Source: Microbacterium memoriense (GTDB lineage Bacteria > Actinomycetota > Actinomycetes > Actinomycetales > Microbacteriaceae). From it: a stretch of 64,000 nucleotides of DNA. Each line of letters begins with the position of its first letter. The first letter of the stretch is position 1. The position numbers were made by a program, and so were the translations under genes. Below the pieces are notes generated by a model. It worked only from the letters and a program-made list of their open reading frames with translations. It had not been told where the DNA came from and searched no databases. Location of the stretch: contig NZ_JAODOR010000005.1 of NCBI RefSeq assembly GCF_025398275.1, positions 1 through 64,000 of the forward strand, in the 5' to 3' direction. Shown piece after piece: positions 7,751 to 15,206 of this stretch.

Positions 7751-9178
7751 ATGCCGCGGCTGCCTGCGGCTAACGAGTTCACACCGGGACAACTCGGCGG
7801 CGGTGAAGCGGTTTTTGACCTTCTCGGCGAGGTCGCTCGAGTGGCAGGCGATCGTGCCGCGGTTGTCGAATGGATCCGCGCGAGGTGGTTCGATGATGCT
7901 GCGGGAATGCGCGCCGGCGATCCTGAAAAGCAACTCGAGCAGCAGCTCAAGCGTGCGAACAACGTCGTTACGGGCATGCAGCAGTACGGTCTGCTCGAGC
8001 CGCAGCGCGACCCGCTTTTGCCGAGCGATCTCGGCAAGGAGTTGTTGGGCAAAGCGGAGAACCGTTCGGATGGGTTCGCTGCGTTCGCGCGCTTCCTTCT
8101 ACGTGAAAAGCACGGCCTGGAACTCCTGCAGATCGCGGAGGATGTGCGCAATCGATCTGGGTTCGTAACAAAGAAGCAAGTAGACGACGAACTCCGTGCG
8201 CGCGGCTACGCGGTGTCAACGAACTCGTCCTACTCGGGCAAGCTGCGACAGTGGTTAGAGCCCTCTGGCGTCGTGGATTTCGAGTGGAATGTGGATCATC
8301 GCTTGCTCGCGGAAATTGCCGGTGCTGGCCCGAGCGATGTCGTCAAATGGCGATCGCTGACGGCCGAGCAGCGCGCCGTAGTGGAAGTGCTCCGTATTCG
8401 AGCATTGGGCAACCGAACGCCGATCCAGTCCGCGGATCTACTCGACCTGATCCGTCAACGTGGAGTCGAGTTCAACGCTGGCCTGGTCGGACGGCAAATC
8501 TATGAACCTCTCGTAGCGGCTGGCTTTATCTCACGGGAGGTGAAGTCGGACGGACGGGGTGGCAAGGGGGGCACTGTCGAGCTCACGGACTATGGCTTCG
8601 CGGTCGATGCGGCACTTATTGATGGGCTCGAGTTAGGAGACATTCCGCCAGAGCTTCAAGCGCACCTCAGCAACTCGACCGCCAGCATCCTCGAGGGTCT
8701 CGGTGCGACGGACAAGGGCGAGAAAGGCATTGCGCTAGAGCTCCTTGCCCTCCGGATGGCGGCCGACGTGGGTCTGATGCCTGCTGACCTGCGGCTGCGA
8801 AGTGCGCAGACAGGCGGCGCCGAGGTCGACCTGGTCGCAGAGGGCGCTCATTTACATTTCTCAAGATGGCTCTTCCAGTGCAAGAACCAGACGGCGCCCG
8901 TGGGGCTGAGCGTCTTAGCGAAAGAGATCGGCATGGCCACGCTGCTGAGGGCTCAGGTGATCGTGATCGTGACCACTAGTCAGTTCGCGAAGTCTGTGTC
9001 CGATTACGCGCGAGAAGCGGCGGAGTCGACCGCCATACAGATCGTGTTGCTGGACGGCAAATCGCTGAGCACATATCGAAGCCGGGGTTCTGCCGGACTG
9101 CGCGAGGAGTTGCATCAGTTCGCGCTCGGCGCCTTGAGGCGAAAGCGCCATCAGCTTGACGCAGTGCCAAAGGATTAG
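7751..9178 (+). CDS. PD-(D/E)XK restriction endonuclease
   Basis: The 475-residue protein has a C-terminal nuclease fold of the Mrr/restriction type: GGAEVDLVAEG (about 355-365), a strand ending LFQCKNQTAP (Lys about 377), then LAKEIGMATLLRAQVIVIVT, the usual E/D...(E/Q)xK arrangement seen in Mrr-like enzymes. The first 300 residues look like repeated winged-helix modules (for example PIQSADLLDLIRQRG and LVAAGFISREVKSDG...GGTVELTDYGF), suited to DNA recognition. It begins two bases after the second methyltransferase, so it is almost surely the restriction subunit of that operon. I cannot name a characterised homologue or a recognition site. Translation probably depends on coupling, because no separate promoter is visible. 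Confidence 0.75.
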   Translation: MPRLPAANEFTPGQLGGGEAVFDLLGEVARVAGDRAAVVEWIRARWFDDAAGMRAGDPEKQLEQQLKRANNVVTGMQQYGLLEPQRDPLLPSDLGKELLGKAENRSDGFAAFARFLLREKHGLELLQIAEDVRNRSGFVTKKQVDDELRARGYAVSTNSSYSGKLRQWLEPSGVVDFEWNVDHRLLAEIAGAGPSDVVKWRSLTAEQRAVVEVLRIRALGNRTPIQSADLLDLIRQRGVEFNAGLVGRQIYEPLVAAGFISREVKSDGRGGKGGTVELTDYGFAVDAALIDGLELGDIPPELQAHLSNSTASILEGLGATDKGEKGIALELLALRMAADVGLMPADLRLRSAQTGGAEVDLVAEGAHLHFSRWLFQCKNQTAPVGLSVLAKEIGMATLLRAQVIVIVTTSQFAKSVSDYAREAAESTAIQIVLLDGKSLSTYRSRGSAGLREELHQFALGALRRKRHQLDAVPKD

Positions 9179-9289
9179 CGAATTCATCTCCTCTCGCGTG
9201 GCCTCAGAGCGGTTGTGGCTGCCGAGGAGCGCCCGGACCGCAGCGCAGCGAGGACCGGACGCACCGCAGGCGGGCGCGAGCGCTCTACC

Positions 9290-9306
9290 GCCGGCCGGAG
9301 GCCGGC
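9290..9306. terminator. GC hairpin between convergent genes
   Basis: GCCGGCC-GGA-GGCCGGC can form a 7-bp hairpin between the nuclease gene (+) and the 174-aa gene (-). It lacks a clean T-run on either side, so termination is only suggested by its location. The preceding 100 bp is low-complexity GC-rich sequence with AGCG/CCGC repeats and no gene. Confidence 0.3.
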
Positions 9307-9328
9307 CTTGAACGAGTAAGGAAAGTTC

Positions 9329-9853
9329 TCACAGGTCCTCGCGGCTGCGGGCCTTGGTGTCGCGGATGCGTCGTGCCTTCGCGTCCCATTCGCCGGAGTC
9401 GAGCAACCGCTTCGCCTCGGTGCCGACCGTTCCGCCGAGTTCCACGAGATCGGCTATCGAGACAGACGGGAACGCGAGCAGGATGGGCTCGATCTCTGGC
9501 GTCGGAGACAGGAGCGACGCCACCGCATCGACAGTCCCCTCCGAATAGCGGCGAATGAACCCCTGCGAACTTGTCTCCTGCGCTCGAGCGAGGTCTGAGA
9601 TAACCGGGCGCGGATTGTGAAACTTGTGCGCGTAGGCGGAAAGCAACGCGCGGACGTCATTCGATGCCTTCGTGGTCTTGTGGGCTGCCCCGATAGCAAT
9701 CCGGAGCTCATCCTGCACGTCTCCCGGACCGTCGGGCCACTTCAAGCGCTCGACCCGGCGCGCGTTCTCAGAGGCGCGTTTTGCGAGGACTCTCGCGAGG
9801 TCGATGATCACCGTCGGGACTGTTCCCCATGACAGCTCCAGGTTCTCGTCCAC
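9329..9853 (-). CDS. Unknown protein divergent from pra, possible element regulator
   Basis: I do not recognise this 174-residue protein. It is charged and mostly helical by eye, with no membrane segment or cysteines. A middle stretch (YAHKFHNPRPVISDLARAQE, about residues 75-95) followed by GFIRRYSEGTVDAVASLL could form a helix-turn-helix. It is transcribed away from the transfer and replication genes, and the 150-bp gap between holds nested palindromes and a TTGACA box. In pSAM2-like elements the gene at this place is often a repressor of pra or of the translocase, so it is a candidate, but I see no GntR or Xre signature. The start is taken as GTG at 9853. Confidence 0.5.
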   Translation of the reverse strand: MDENLELSWGTVPTVIIDLARVLAKRASENARRVERLKWPDGPGDVQDELRIAIGAAHKTTKASNDVRALLSAYAHKFHNPRPVISDLARAQETSSQGFIRRYSEGTVDAVASLLSPTPEIEPILLAFPSVSIADLVELGGTVGTEAKRLLDSGEWDAKARRIRDTKARSREDL

Positions 9854-9898
9854 GGCAGCCTCCTCTCACCCGAGATTACAGCGGCCGTTGGCATCATT

Positions 9899-9932
9899 CC
9901 GGCTTGAGCAAGCCGGCAACGTCTGCTCAAGC
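9899..9932. promoter_or_regulatory. Nested palindromic operator upstream of pra
   Basis: CCGGCTTG-AG-CAAGCCGG (9899-9916) is a perfect 18-bp palindrome. It overlaps a second perfect inverted repeat, GCTTGAGCA-N13-TGCTCAAGC (9902-9910 and 9924-9932), so the core GCTTGAGCA belongs to two alternative pairings. It lies just upstream of the TTGACA box of the pra promoter, in the divergent gap. This is the classic place for the operator that keeps an integrated element silent. Confidence 0.6.
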
Positions 9933-9944
9933 AATAAACAAATG

Positions 9945-9974
9945 TTGACAACCGTAACGAAAGTGATGCAGACT
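9945..9974 (+). promoter_or_regulatory. Probable promoter of pra-traB-rep-xis-int operon
   Basis: TTGACA (9945-9950) is followed 18 nt later by CAGACT (9969-9974). AAAGGAG, the ribosome site of pra, sits about 6 nt before its ATG at 10008. The operator palindromes lie just upstream. Confidence 0.5.
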
Positions 9975-10007
9975 GCTGCTAACAGTTCCAATTGAAAGGA
10001 GCCAGAA

Positions 10008-10406
10008 ATGGCACTGCAGTCAGCAATTCCGGTCAATTTCGAAGCGTTCTTCCCGCGCGGCGCGTTCGTCGTCGGCGAGGTCGAACGAGTCATGAAGTGG
10101 AACGACGACGGCACGCTCGGCGGTCAGGACGCAGATCGCAACAGCGGTCACCCGCTCTGGCAGGTTCGAGTGATCGACGCCGATCCCGAGGCGCGGAAGG
10201 GGCAGGGCGAGGTCACCGTCAAGCTCATCAGCATCGTGGAGCCGCAGCTCCCGCCCGAGATGAACGGCCTGCCGTTCCGCCCGGCGATCTTCGAGGGGCT
10301 TACGGTCACGCCCTACGTGAAGGAGAACAACGGTCGGCCCCGCGTCGCCTACTCGCTTCGTGCCAGCGAGATGAAGCCCGCCCCGAAGCAGCGCGGCGGC
10401 GAGTGA
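10008..10406 (+). CDS. pra: Pra-like activator of replication, integration and excision
   Basis: The 132-residue protein matches the small family annotated in actinobacterial elements as plasmid replication, integration and excision activator. Recognisable pieces are IPVNFEAFFPRGAFVVGEVE near the N-terminus, LWQVRVIDADPEARKGQGEV in the middle and FEGLTVTPYVKENNGRPRVA towards the end. Pra of pSAM2 switches the element from silent to mobile; this family is named after that role but sequence similarity to pSAM2 Pra itself can be low. It is the first gene of a seven-gene run in which every gene overlaps or nearly touches the next. Its TGA shares a base with the ATG of the translocase gene. A strong AAAGGAG site precedes the ATG. 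Confidence 0.75.
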   Translation: MALQSAIPVNFEAFFPRGAFVVGEVERVMKWNDDGTLGGQDADRNSGHPLWQVRVIDADPEARKGQGEVTVKLISIVEPQLPPEMNGLPFRPAIFEGLTVTPYVKENNGRPRVAYSLRASEMKPAPKQRGGE

Positions 10407-11809
10407 TGGCTACCACCACGCCGCGCGGCCTCCGCACGTGGGGAGACGAGTTCGGTCTCCTCTGGCGGCGCGGGTGGTGGGTGCTCGCGGTCCTCTGGGG
10501 CATGTGGTGGCTAGCCTTCATTCCAGCCGTTCAAGCATCGTTCAGCTGGGGACTGGCCATCGTCGCGGGCCTTCTGATCGTCTGGGCCGTCGTCATCCAC
10601 AAACGGATGCCTCGTGCCGACCCCGACAGATGGCGACGCGATGTGTCGCGGAACATCATCGCCTCATGGCCCGACGTCGCGATGCGCCTTGGGCTTTCCG
10701 CTCGAAGCATGTCCGGCGGTGCTGTCTTCGCAAGCGTCGGCTATCCGACGTGGGAGGGGTGGACCTGTTTGGTGCCGGTCTCCCTTCCTCAGGGGCTCGG
10801 GCGCGAGCACCTTCAACTACACACAGGCATTCTCGCTCAGGCTTTCGGCGCGCGAGAGGCGATCGTTCAGGGGTCGCGCATCGGTGAGCTGATGCTCCGG
10901 CTCGAGTACGCGGATGCTCTGGCGCAGCCTTTCAGCCTCGGTTACGGCGAGCCGTGGGACGGCCGGACCGTTGTGATGGGTCGAGACAACACTGGCGCTG
11001 CGTGGCGGCTTCGGCTCGGTCCGCACACCCTTGTCGCAGGCGCGTCAGGTAGTGGCAAAGCATCCCTCGTGTGGGGTCTGCTGCTGGGGCTCGCGCAGCC
11101 TGTTCATGCCGGCGTCGTTGAGATCTGGGGGATCGACCGCAAGGGCGGGATGGAACTGGCAATGGGCCAGACCCTGCTGACCCGCTTCGCCGCCGACGCG
11201 CAGCGCTCCGTCATCCTGCTCGAGGAGGCCGTCGAGGCCATGCAAGCTCGAGCGCGTGAGCTCGCCGGGCGCACTCGGCAGCATGTGCCCGCGCCTGGTA
11301 GTCCAACGGTTGTCATCCTGATCGATGAGCTCGCCGCCCTCACGGCGTATGAGACCGACCGAGAGCTGATGCGCCGCGCGAACTCCGCGATCGCGACGCT
11401 CGCCTCTCAGGGACGCGCTGTCGGCTTCATCGTCTTCGCCTGCCTTCAGGACCCACGCAAAGAAACGCTGCCGGCGCGAGGCCTGTTCACGCAGACTGTC
11501 GGCCTTCGTCTCCGCGACAGCCTGGAGACAGCCATGGTCCTCGGCGACGGGGCGGTCGCAGCCGGCGCTCTCTGCCACAGGATCTCACCCGACTCTCCCG
11601 GCGTCGCCTACGTGCTCCCGGACGGCGGCACGCCTCCCGAGCGGGTGCGCGCTGGGTTGATCACTGACGACATGATCCGAGACGCGGCCGCACGCTTTCC
11701 CGCACCGCGGCAGATCCCTGTTGTCATCCCCGAAACGCTCGAGGCTCCGGAACGTCCGGCCCGAGCACCGCGGCAACCACGCCGCGCCCCACGAAAGGAA
11801 GCATCATGA
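10406..11809 (+). CDS. traB: FtsK/SpoIIIE-type conjugative DNA translocase (TraB/TraSA)
   Basis: The ATG overlapping the Pra stop gives 467 residues, the usual length for AICE translocases. Two membrane helices lie near the N-terminus (about 23-38 and 42-60). The motor domain has Walker A GASGSGKASLVWG (about 212-224) and Walker B VVILIDELAAL, then a switch block QGRAVGFIVFACLQDPRKET. The residue after the Walker lysine is Ala, where a Gly is common in this family and a Ser or Thr in most P-loops; the following Ser is kept. Such proteins form hexameric pores that move double-stranded element DNA between mycelial or septal neighbours. An upstream extension of the frame exists but overlaps pra and is rejected. 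Confidence 0.85.
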   Translation: MATTTPRGLRTWGDEFGLLWRRGWWVLAVLWGMWWLAFIPAVQASFSWGLAIVAGLLIVWAVVIHKRMPRADPDRWRRDVSRNIIASWPDVAMRLGLSARSMSGGAVFASVGYPTWEGWTCLVPVSLPQGLGREHLQLHTGILAQAFGAREAIVQGSRIGELMLRLEYADALAQPFSLGYGEPWDGRTVVMGRDNTGAAWRLRLGPHTLVAGASGSGKASLVWGLLLGLAQPVHAGVVEIWGIDRKGGMELAMGQTLLTRFAADAQRSVILLEEAVEAMQARARELAGRTRQHVPAPGSPTVVILIDELAALTAYETDRELMRRANSAIATLASQGRAVGFIVFACLQDPRKETLPARGLFTQTVGLRLRDSLETAMVLGDGAVAAGALCHRISPDSPGVAYVLPDGGTPPERVRAGLITDDMIRDAAARFPAPRQIPVVIPETLEAPERPARAPRQPRRAPRKEAS

Positions 11810-12228
11810 ACCGGTCCGCAACTCTCGTCACGGCCGCCGCCGCGGTCGTCCTCACCGCCTCGCTGTCCGGGTGTGGTGCCCACTCACCGAGCGAATCGGT
11901 CGCTTCGGCGGCACCCGTCGCCTACCCGCACCCGGCCTTCCGGACAGCCCCATGCAACCTCGGTGAGTACTGGGACAGTACCGCCAAGGTCAAGCGGGCA
12001 GAGTTCACGGCGCCGACAGTCGACACTGACGAACTCGAGCTCTACGGCCCGATGATCGCGAACGAGACTTGCTCGGATGCCGAGATCCTCAAGTGGCAAG
12101 AGCTGCGCCGCGAGCTTGGGGAGGCCGACGAGATCTGCCGGATCGTTTGGTACGACGACTACTTCACTGCCGTCACATACGACATCGGCTGCGCAGCTCC
12201 CGTGGTGGTGGCGAATGCCTCTCGCTGA
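11806..12228 (+). CDS. Small lipoprotein carried in transfer operon
   Basis: The 140-residue protein begins with a charged N-terminus, a hydrophobic stretch and the lipobox LSGC at about residues 20-23, so it should be a lipid-anchored exported protein. The mature part has three more cysteines (APCNLGEYWD, NETCSDAE, DEICRIVW) plus DIGCAAP near the end, which could form disulfides. Its start overlaps the translocase stop and its end overlaps rep by 14 bases, so it belongs to the transfer operon. A surface role in mating or exclusion is possible, but I know of no characterised homologue. GAAAGGAAG precedes the ATG. Confidence 0.7.
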   Translation: MNRSATLVTAAAAVVLTASLSGCGAHSPSESVASAAPVAYPHPAFRTAPCNLGEYWDSTAKVKRAEFTAPTVDTDELELYGPMIANETCSDAEILKWQELRRELGEADEICRIVWYDDYFTAVTYDIGCAAPVVVANASR

Positions 12229-13579
12229 ATCTGTTGCTCGTCGTCTGCGAAGCCCCGACTACGACCGATGGATGGGCAACGCAGCGGCCACAGGCTACTG
12301 CCACAACCCCGTGCGGCTCGTCGGTTCATCCACAACGCTCCATGAGCCGACGGGGGAGATCCTCGCGGACTACGCGTCGTCGCGAGAGCCGGACGGAATC
12401 ACCTTCACGCGCTGCGGCAATCGCCGCACAATCCGCTGCGCATCGTGCAGTCACGAGTACAAGGGCGACACCTGGCACATGATCATGGCCGGCGCAGCGG
12501 GCGGAATGAAGGAAGTCCCTGAAGCAGTCGCCACTCATCCGATGGTGTTCTTGACGCTGACAGCGCCATCCTTCGGCGCGGTCCACACGACCGCCACTGA
12601 TCACCGAGACGGAACGTGCGAGCACGGGATGCCGCGGGGCTGTCGCTGCACCCACGCCGAAGATGACTCTCAACGCGGCGACGCCGTCTGCCCTGACTGC
12701 TACGACTACGTCGGACAGGTGGTCTGGCAGTACCACGCGCCTGAGCTATGGCGCCGGTTCAGCATCCGCCTACGTCGCGAGCTGGCGCGTGCCCTCGGCG
12801 TCACTCAGAGGGCCGCATCGCGAGTTGTGCGAGTTCAGTTCGCGAAGGTTGCGGAATTCCAGCGCAGGGGAGTGGTGCACTTCCACGCCATCATTCGTCT
12901 CGACGGCGTCGACCCAGTCGATCCGTTTCCGCCGGCTCCCGCATCCGTCACGACGGCTCACCTCATCGACGCGATCGGCGCCGCGGTGAAGAAGACCAAC
13001 GTCATTGCCGCGCCGGCTCCTGGCGATGACAGTTCGCGAGAACTCCGGTGGGGCAAGCAATTCGATGCCCGCGTGATCGTTCGCCACGACGGACTCGACG
13101 GCTCTCTCTCGGATCGTGCCGTCGCCGCGTACATCGCCAAGTACGCCACGAAAGCTACCGAGGATCTGGACTCAGCGAGCGGTGGTCGCGCTCATATCCA
13201 GCGCGTCAAGCAGACCGTGCGGCATCTCGCAAAGTTTGTTGACGCGGAGGGGCCATACGCGCAGCTGCACAAGTGGGACGGGATGCTCGGTTTCCGCGGT
13301 CACTTCTCGACCAAGTCGCGCCGATACTCCGTGACTCTCGGTGCGCTCAGGGGCGCTCGACGCGCATGGCGTCTCAGCGCACTGCTCGACAAGGTCAGGC
13401 CGACGGAAGACGTCACTCCGGATGAAGTGCTGGTCATCGGCTCATGGTCCTACGCCGGGATGGGGTGGCTCACGGACGGCGACAAAGCTCTCGCGACCGA
13501 AGCAGCAAACGCCGCGCGCGAGTGGCGCAACGACAGAGCACGTGCCCGATACCAAACCCACGAAAGGAGAACGCCATGA
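12215..13579 (+). CDS. repSA: RepSA-like rolling-circle replication initiator (HUH)
   Basis: The 454-residue protein has the hallmarks of AICE replication initiators. VVHFHAIIRLDG (about 218-229) is the HUH metal site, and AAYIAKYATKATE (about 303-315) supplies the nicking tyrosine in a Y..KY..K setting. The N-terminal part has Cys pairs for zinc: RCGNRRTIRCASCSHEYKG and a CEHGMPRGCRCTH...CPDCY cluster. It would nick one strand at the element origin to start rolling-circle replication after excision. ATG at 12215 overlaps the lipoprotein gene by 14 bases; an in-frame extension further upstream lies within the lipoprotein gene and is unlikely. The nick site (dso) is probably within or just beside this gene but I could not place it. 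Confidence 0.85.
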   Translation: MPLAESVARRLRSPDYDRWMGNAAATGYCHNPVRLVGSSTTLHEPTGEILADYASSREPDGITFTRCGNRRTIRCASCSHEYKGDTWHMIMAGAAGGMKEVPEAVATHPMVFLTLTAPSFGAVHTTATDHRDGTCEHGMPRGCRCTHAEDDSQRGDAVCPDCYDYVGQVVWQYHAPELWRRFSIRLRRELARALGVTQRAASRVVRVQFAKVAEFQRRGVVHFHAIIRLDGVDPVDPFPPAPASVTTAHLIDAIGAAVKKTNVIAAPAPGDDSSRELRWGKQFDARVIVRHDGLDGSLSDRAVAAYIAKYATKATEDLDSASGGRAHIQRVKQTVRHLAKFVDAEGPYAQLHKWDGMLGFRGHFSTKSRRYSVTLGALRGARRAWRLSALLDKVRPTEDVTPDEVLVIGSWSYAGMGWLTDGDKALATEAANAAREWRNDRARARYQTHERRTP

Positions 13580-13815
13580 CCATAGGAGCCACCATCGTCG
13601 CCGAATCTGGGGCGACGCCCGAGGCAGATGCCACGGGATACCTGACGCGTAGAGAGGCCGCCGCTCGATGCCGTGTGCCACTGTCGACGTTCGACTCACT
13701 GCGTCGGCAGAACAGGTTCCCGTTTCCGGATGCGCACATGGGCAAGCACATGCTGTGGCGTTCGTCGACGGTTGACGACTTCCTCGAGGCGGGTGGTACT
13801 CGTGGTGACGGGTGA
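13576..13815 (+). CDS. xis: Excisionase (Xis), MerR-like helix-turn-helix
   Basis: The ATG at 13576, preceded by AAAGGAGA at 6-nt spacing, gives 79 residues. The core is a winged helix of the MerR-like excisionase type: YLTRREAAARCRVPLSTFDS, then RRQNRFPFPDAHMGKHMLWR, and a C-terminal TVDDFLEA. Xis bends attL/attR DNA and steers the integrase toward excision. Its start overlaps the rep stop by four bases and its end overlaps the integrase, the standard rep-xis-int order of pSAM2-type elements. Confidence 0.85.
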   Translation: MTIGATIVAESGATPEADATGYLTRREAAARCRVPLSTFDSLRRQNRFPFPDAHMGKHMLWRSSTVDDFLEAGGTRGDG

Positions 13816-14926
13816 CGGCGTGGGGCGCATCGATCCGAAGACGCGTCGCACGCTACCCGCCGGCATCCGATACCGCGAAGACCGCAAGAAGTACCAAGTG
13901 CGCGTGTGGGCTGTTGGTATGAACGGCGAGTGGCGGGAGCGCAGCTTCTACGTCTCAACGCTCTCGGAGGCAAAGAAGCTCCGAGCCGAGACTCAGGCGC
14001 AGCGCTTCCCGGATGGCAGCCTGACCTTGATCGGATGGCACGCGCGCTACTGGGCTGTCATCGCCGACAGCATCCGCCCGTCCACCTCACGCGCCTATGA
14101 GCGGGCATGGCGGCTGAGGGTGAAGCCGTGGCTGGGTCACGTCAAGCTTGAGAAGCTGACCGCCGGTGAGATCGAAGCGGCCATGGCGGAATGGTCCGGA
14201 AGTAGCTCGACGCGGATCGATGCGCTCTCTGTGCTCAGTCGACTTCTCGACGGCGCTGTGCGGGCGCGCATCGTTCCGCTGAACCAAGCTCGGCTTGCCC
14301 GTCGGCCGCGGAGCGACGCGTCGAAGAGCCTGCGTTCACGAGCGCTCACAGCCTCGGAGGTGCCTCTGCTGCTGGCGGCCATTGCGAGCGAGCCGCACCG
14401 TCGCTACATCGCCGGTCTTGTCTATACAGGGATGCGCGCGAACGAAGCGACAGCGCTGCGCGTGGAAGACATCGATCTCGGCCAGCGAACCATTCACGTG
14501 CGGCGCTCCTTCACCATCGGCAACGACGGCAAGACGCTCGAGGTGACGCCGAAGAGCCATAAGGAGCGGGCAGTGCCGATTCCTGCGGCGCTCGTTCCCT
14601 ACCTCGCGGCCTCGGTCCTCGGCAAGGGACGCAACGACCTCGTCTTCACCGGACCTCGAGGCGGACGGCTGAACGCGTCCAACGTTCGGCGCGCGATCGA
14701 TTGGAGTGCTCTACGCAAGGAGCTTCACCGCACTGATCTGCGCATCCACGATCTGCGCCACACACTCGCCACGCTGCTCTTCGATGCCGGCGCGTCCGCG
14801 AACGACGTTCAGGCGATCCTCGGGCACTCGAGCATGCAGATGACTGAGCGGTACAGCCACGCCCGCTCCGACGTCGCGCAGCGCGCCGCCAATGCGATCG
14901 ACTCGCTCTTCGAGGAGACCGAGTGA
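13805..14926 (+). CDS. int: Tyrosine site-specific integrase
   Basis: About 373 residues with GTG at 13805 (13802 or 13820 are alternatives; ATG is absent here). The N-terminal part has the arm-binding domain (GIRYREDRKKYQVRVWAVGM) and a SAM-like core-binding domain (WHARYWAVIADSIRPSTSRA). The catalytic domain shows all residues: Arg in YTGMRANEATAL (about 210), Lys in TPKSHKERAVPIP, HDLRHTLATLLF (about 314), LGHSS (about 338) and the nucleophile Tyr in MTERYSHAR (about 349). It should recombine the tRNA-Phe 3' repeat found at both element ends. Unusually for a tRNA-targeting integrase, the gene lies about 4.5 kb from the nearest att site, with cargo in between. Confidence 0.92.
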   Translation: MTGDGVGRIDPKTRRTLPAGIRYREDRKKYQVRVWAVGMNGEWRERSFYVSTLSEAKKLRAETQAQRFPDGSLTLIGWHARYWAVIADSIRPSTSRAYERAWRLRVKPWLGHVKLEKLTAGEIEAAMAEWSGSSSTRIDALSVLSRLLDGAVRARIVPLNQARLARRPRSDASKSLRSRALTASEVPLLLAAIASEPHRRYIAGLVYTGMRANEATALRVEDIDLGQRTIHVRRSFTIGNDGKTLEVTPKSHKERAVPIPAALVPYLAASVLGKGRNDLVFTGPRGGRLNASNVRRAIDWSALRKELHRTDLRIHDLRHTLATLLFDAGASANDVQAILGHSSMQMTERYSHARSDVAQRAANAIDSLFEETE

Positions 14927-15117
14927 TGAGTGCACTCGAGCGTCTTGTGGCGCTGCTCGAGAACCCTCAGCTGTTCGCAATCCTCGCGAACGCCGTCGAC
15001 GACTACCGCGCGACGCTGCTGGACCATCGCGACACGTTCGCTGACGGTCCGGAGGCTGACTACTTTTCCCGCTCTGTCGATCAGATCGAAGAGTTGCGTG
15101 CTGCGCTCTGGGAATGA
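14923..15117 (+). CDS. Small acidic protein downstream of int
   Basis: A 64-residue acidic protein with no cysteines, predicted helical, containing MSALERLVALLENPQLFAIL and QIEELRAAL. Its start overlaps the integrase stop in ATGATGA, so it is co-translated with int. I do not recognise the family. It could be an accessory of recombination or simply an operon passenger. Confidence 0.55.
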   Translation: MMSALERLVALLENPQLFAILANAVDDYRATLLDHRDTFADGPEADYFSRSVDQIEELRAALWE

Positions 15118-15206
15118 ATCTCACGCTCCCATGTCCGCGAACGCCGTGATCGGCGGCCTATATGCACTGAGGGCGAATCGCCCCTCGTATACGAGAGGAA
15201 GAATCG

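Noticed and set aside
9992..11809. Translocase extended upstream to 605 residues
   Set aside because: The extra 138 residues overlap pra in another frame and look like random Arg-rich sequence; ATG 10406 overlapping the pra stop fits the operon.
12077..12214. Rep gene starting within the lipoprotein gene
   Set aside because: The extra residues have no similarity to RepSA-type proteins; ATG 12215 gives the normal N-terminus.
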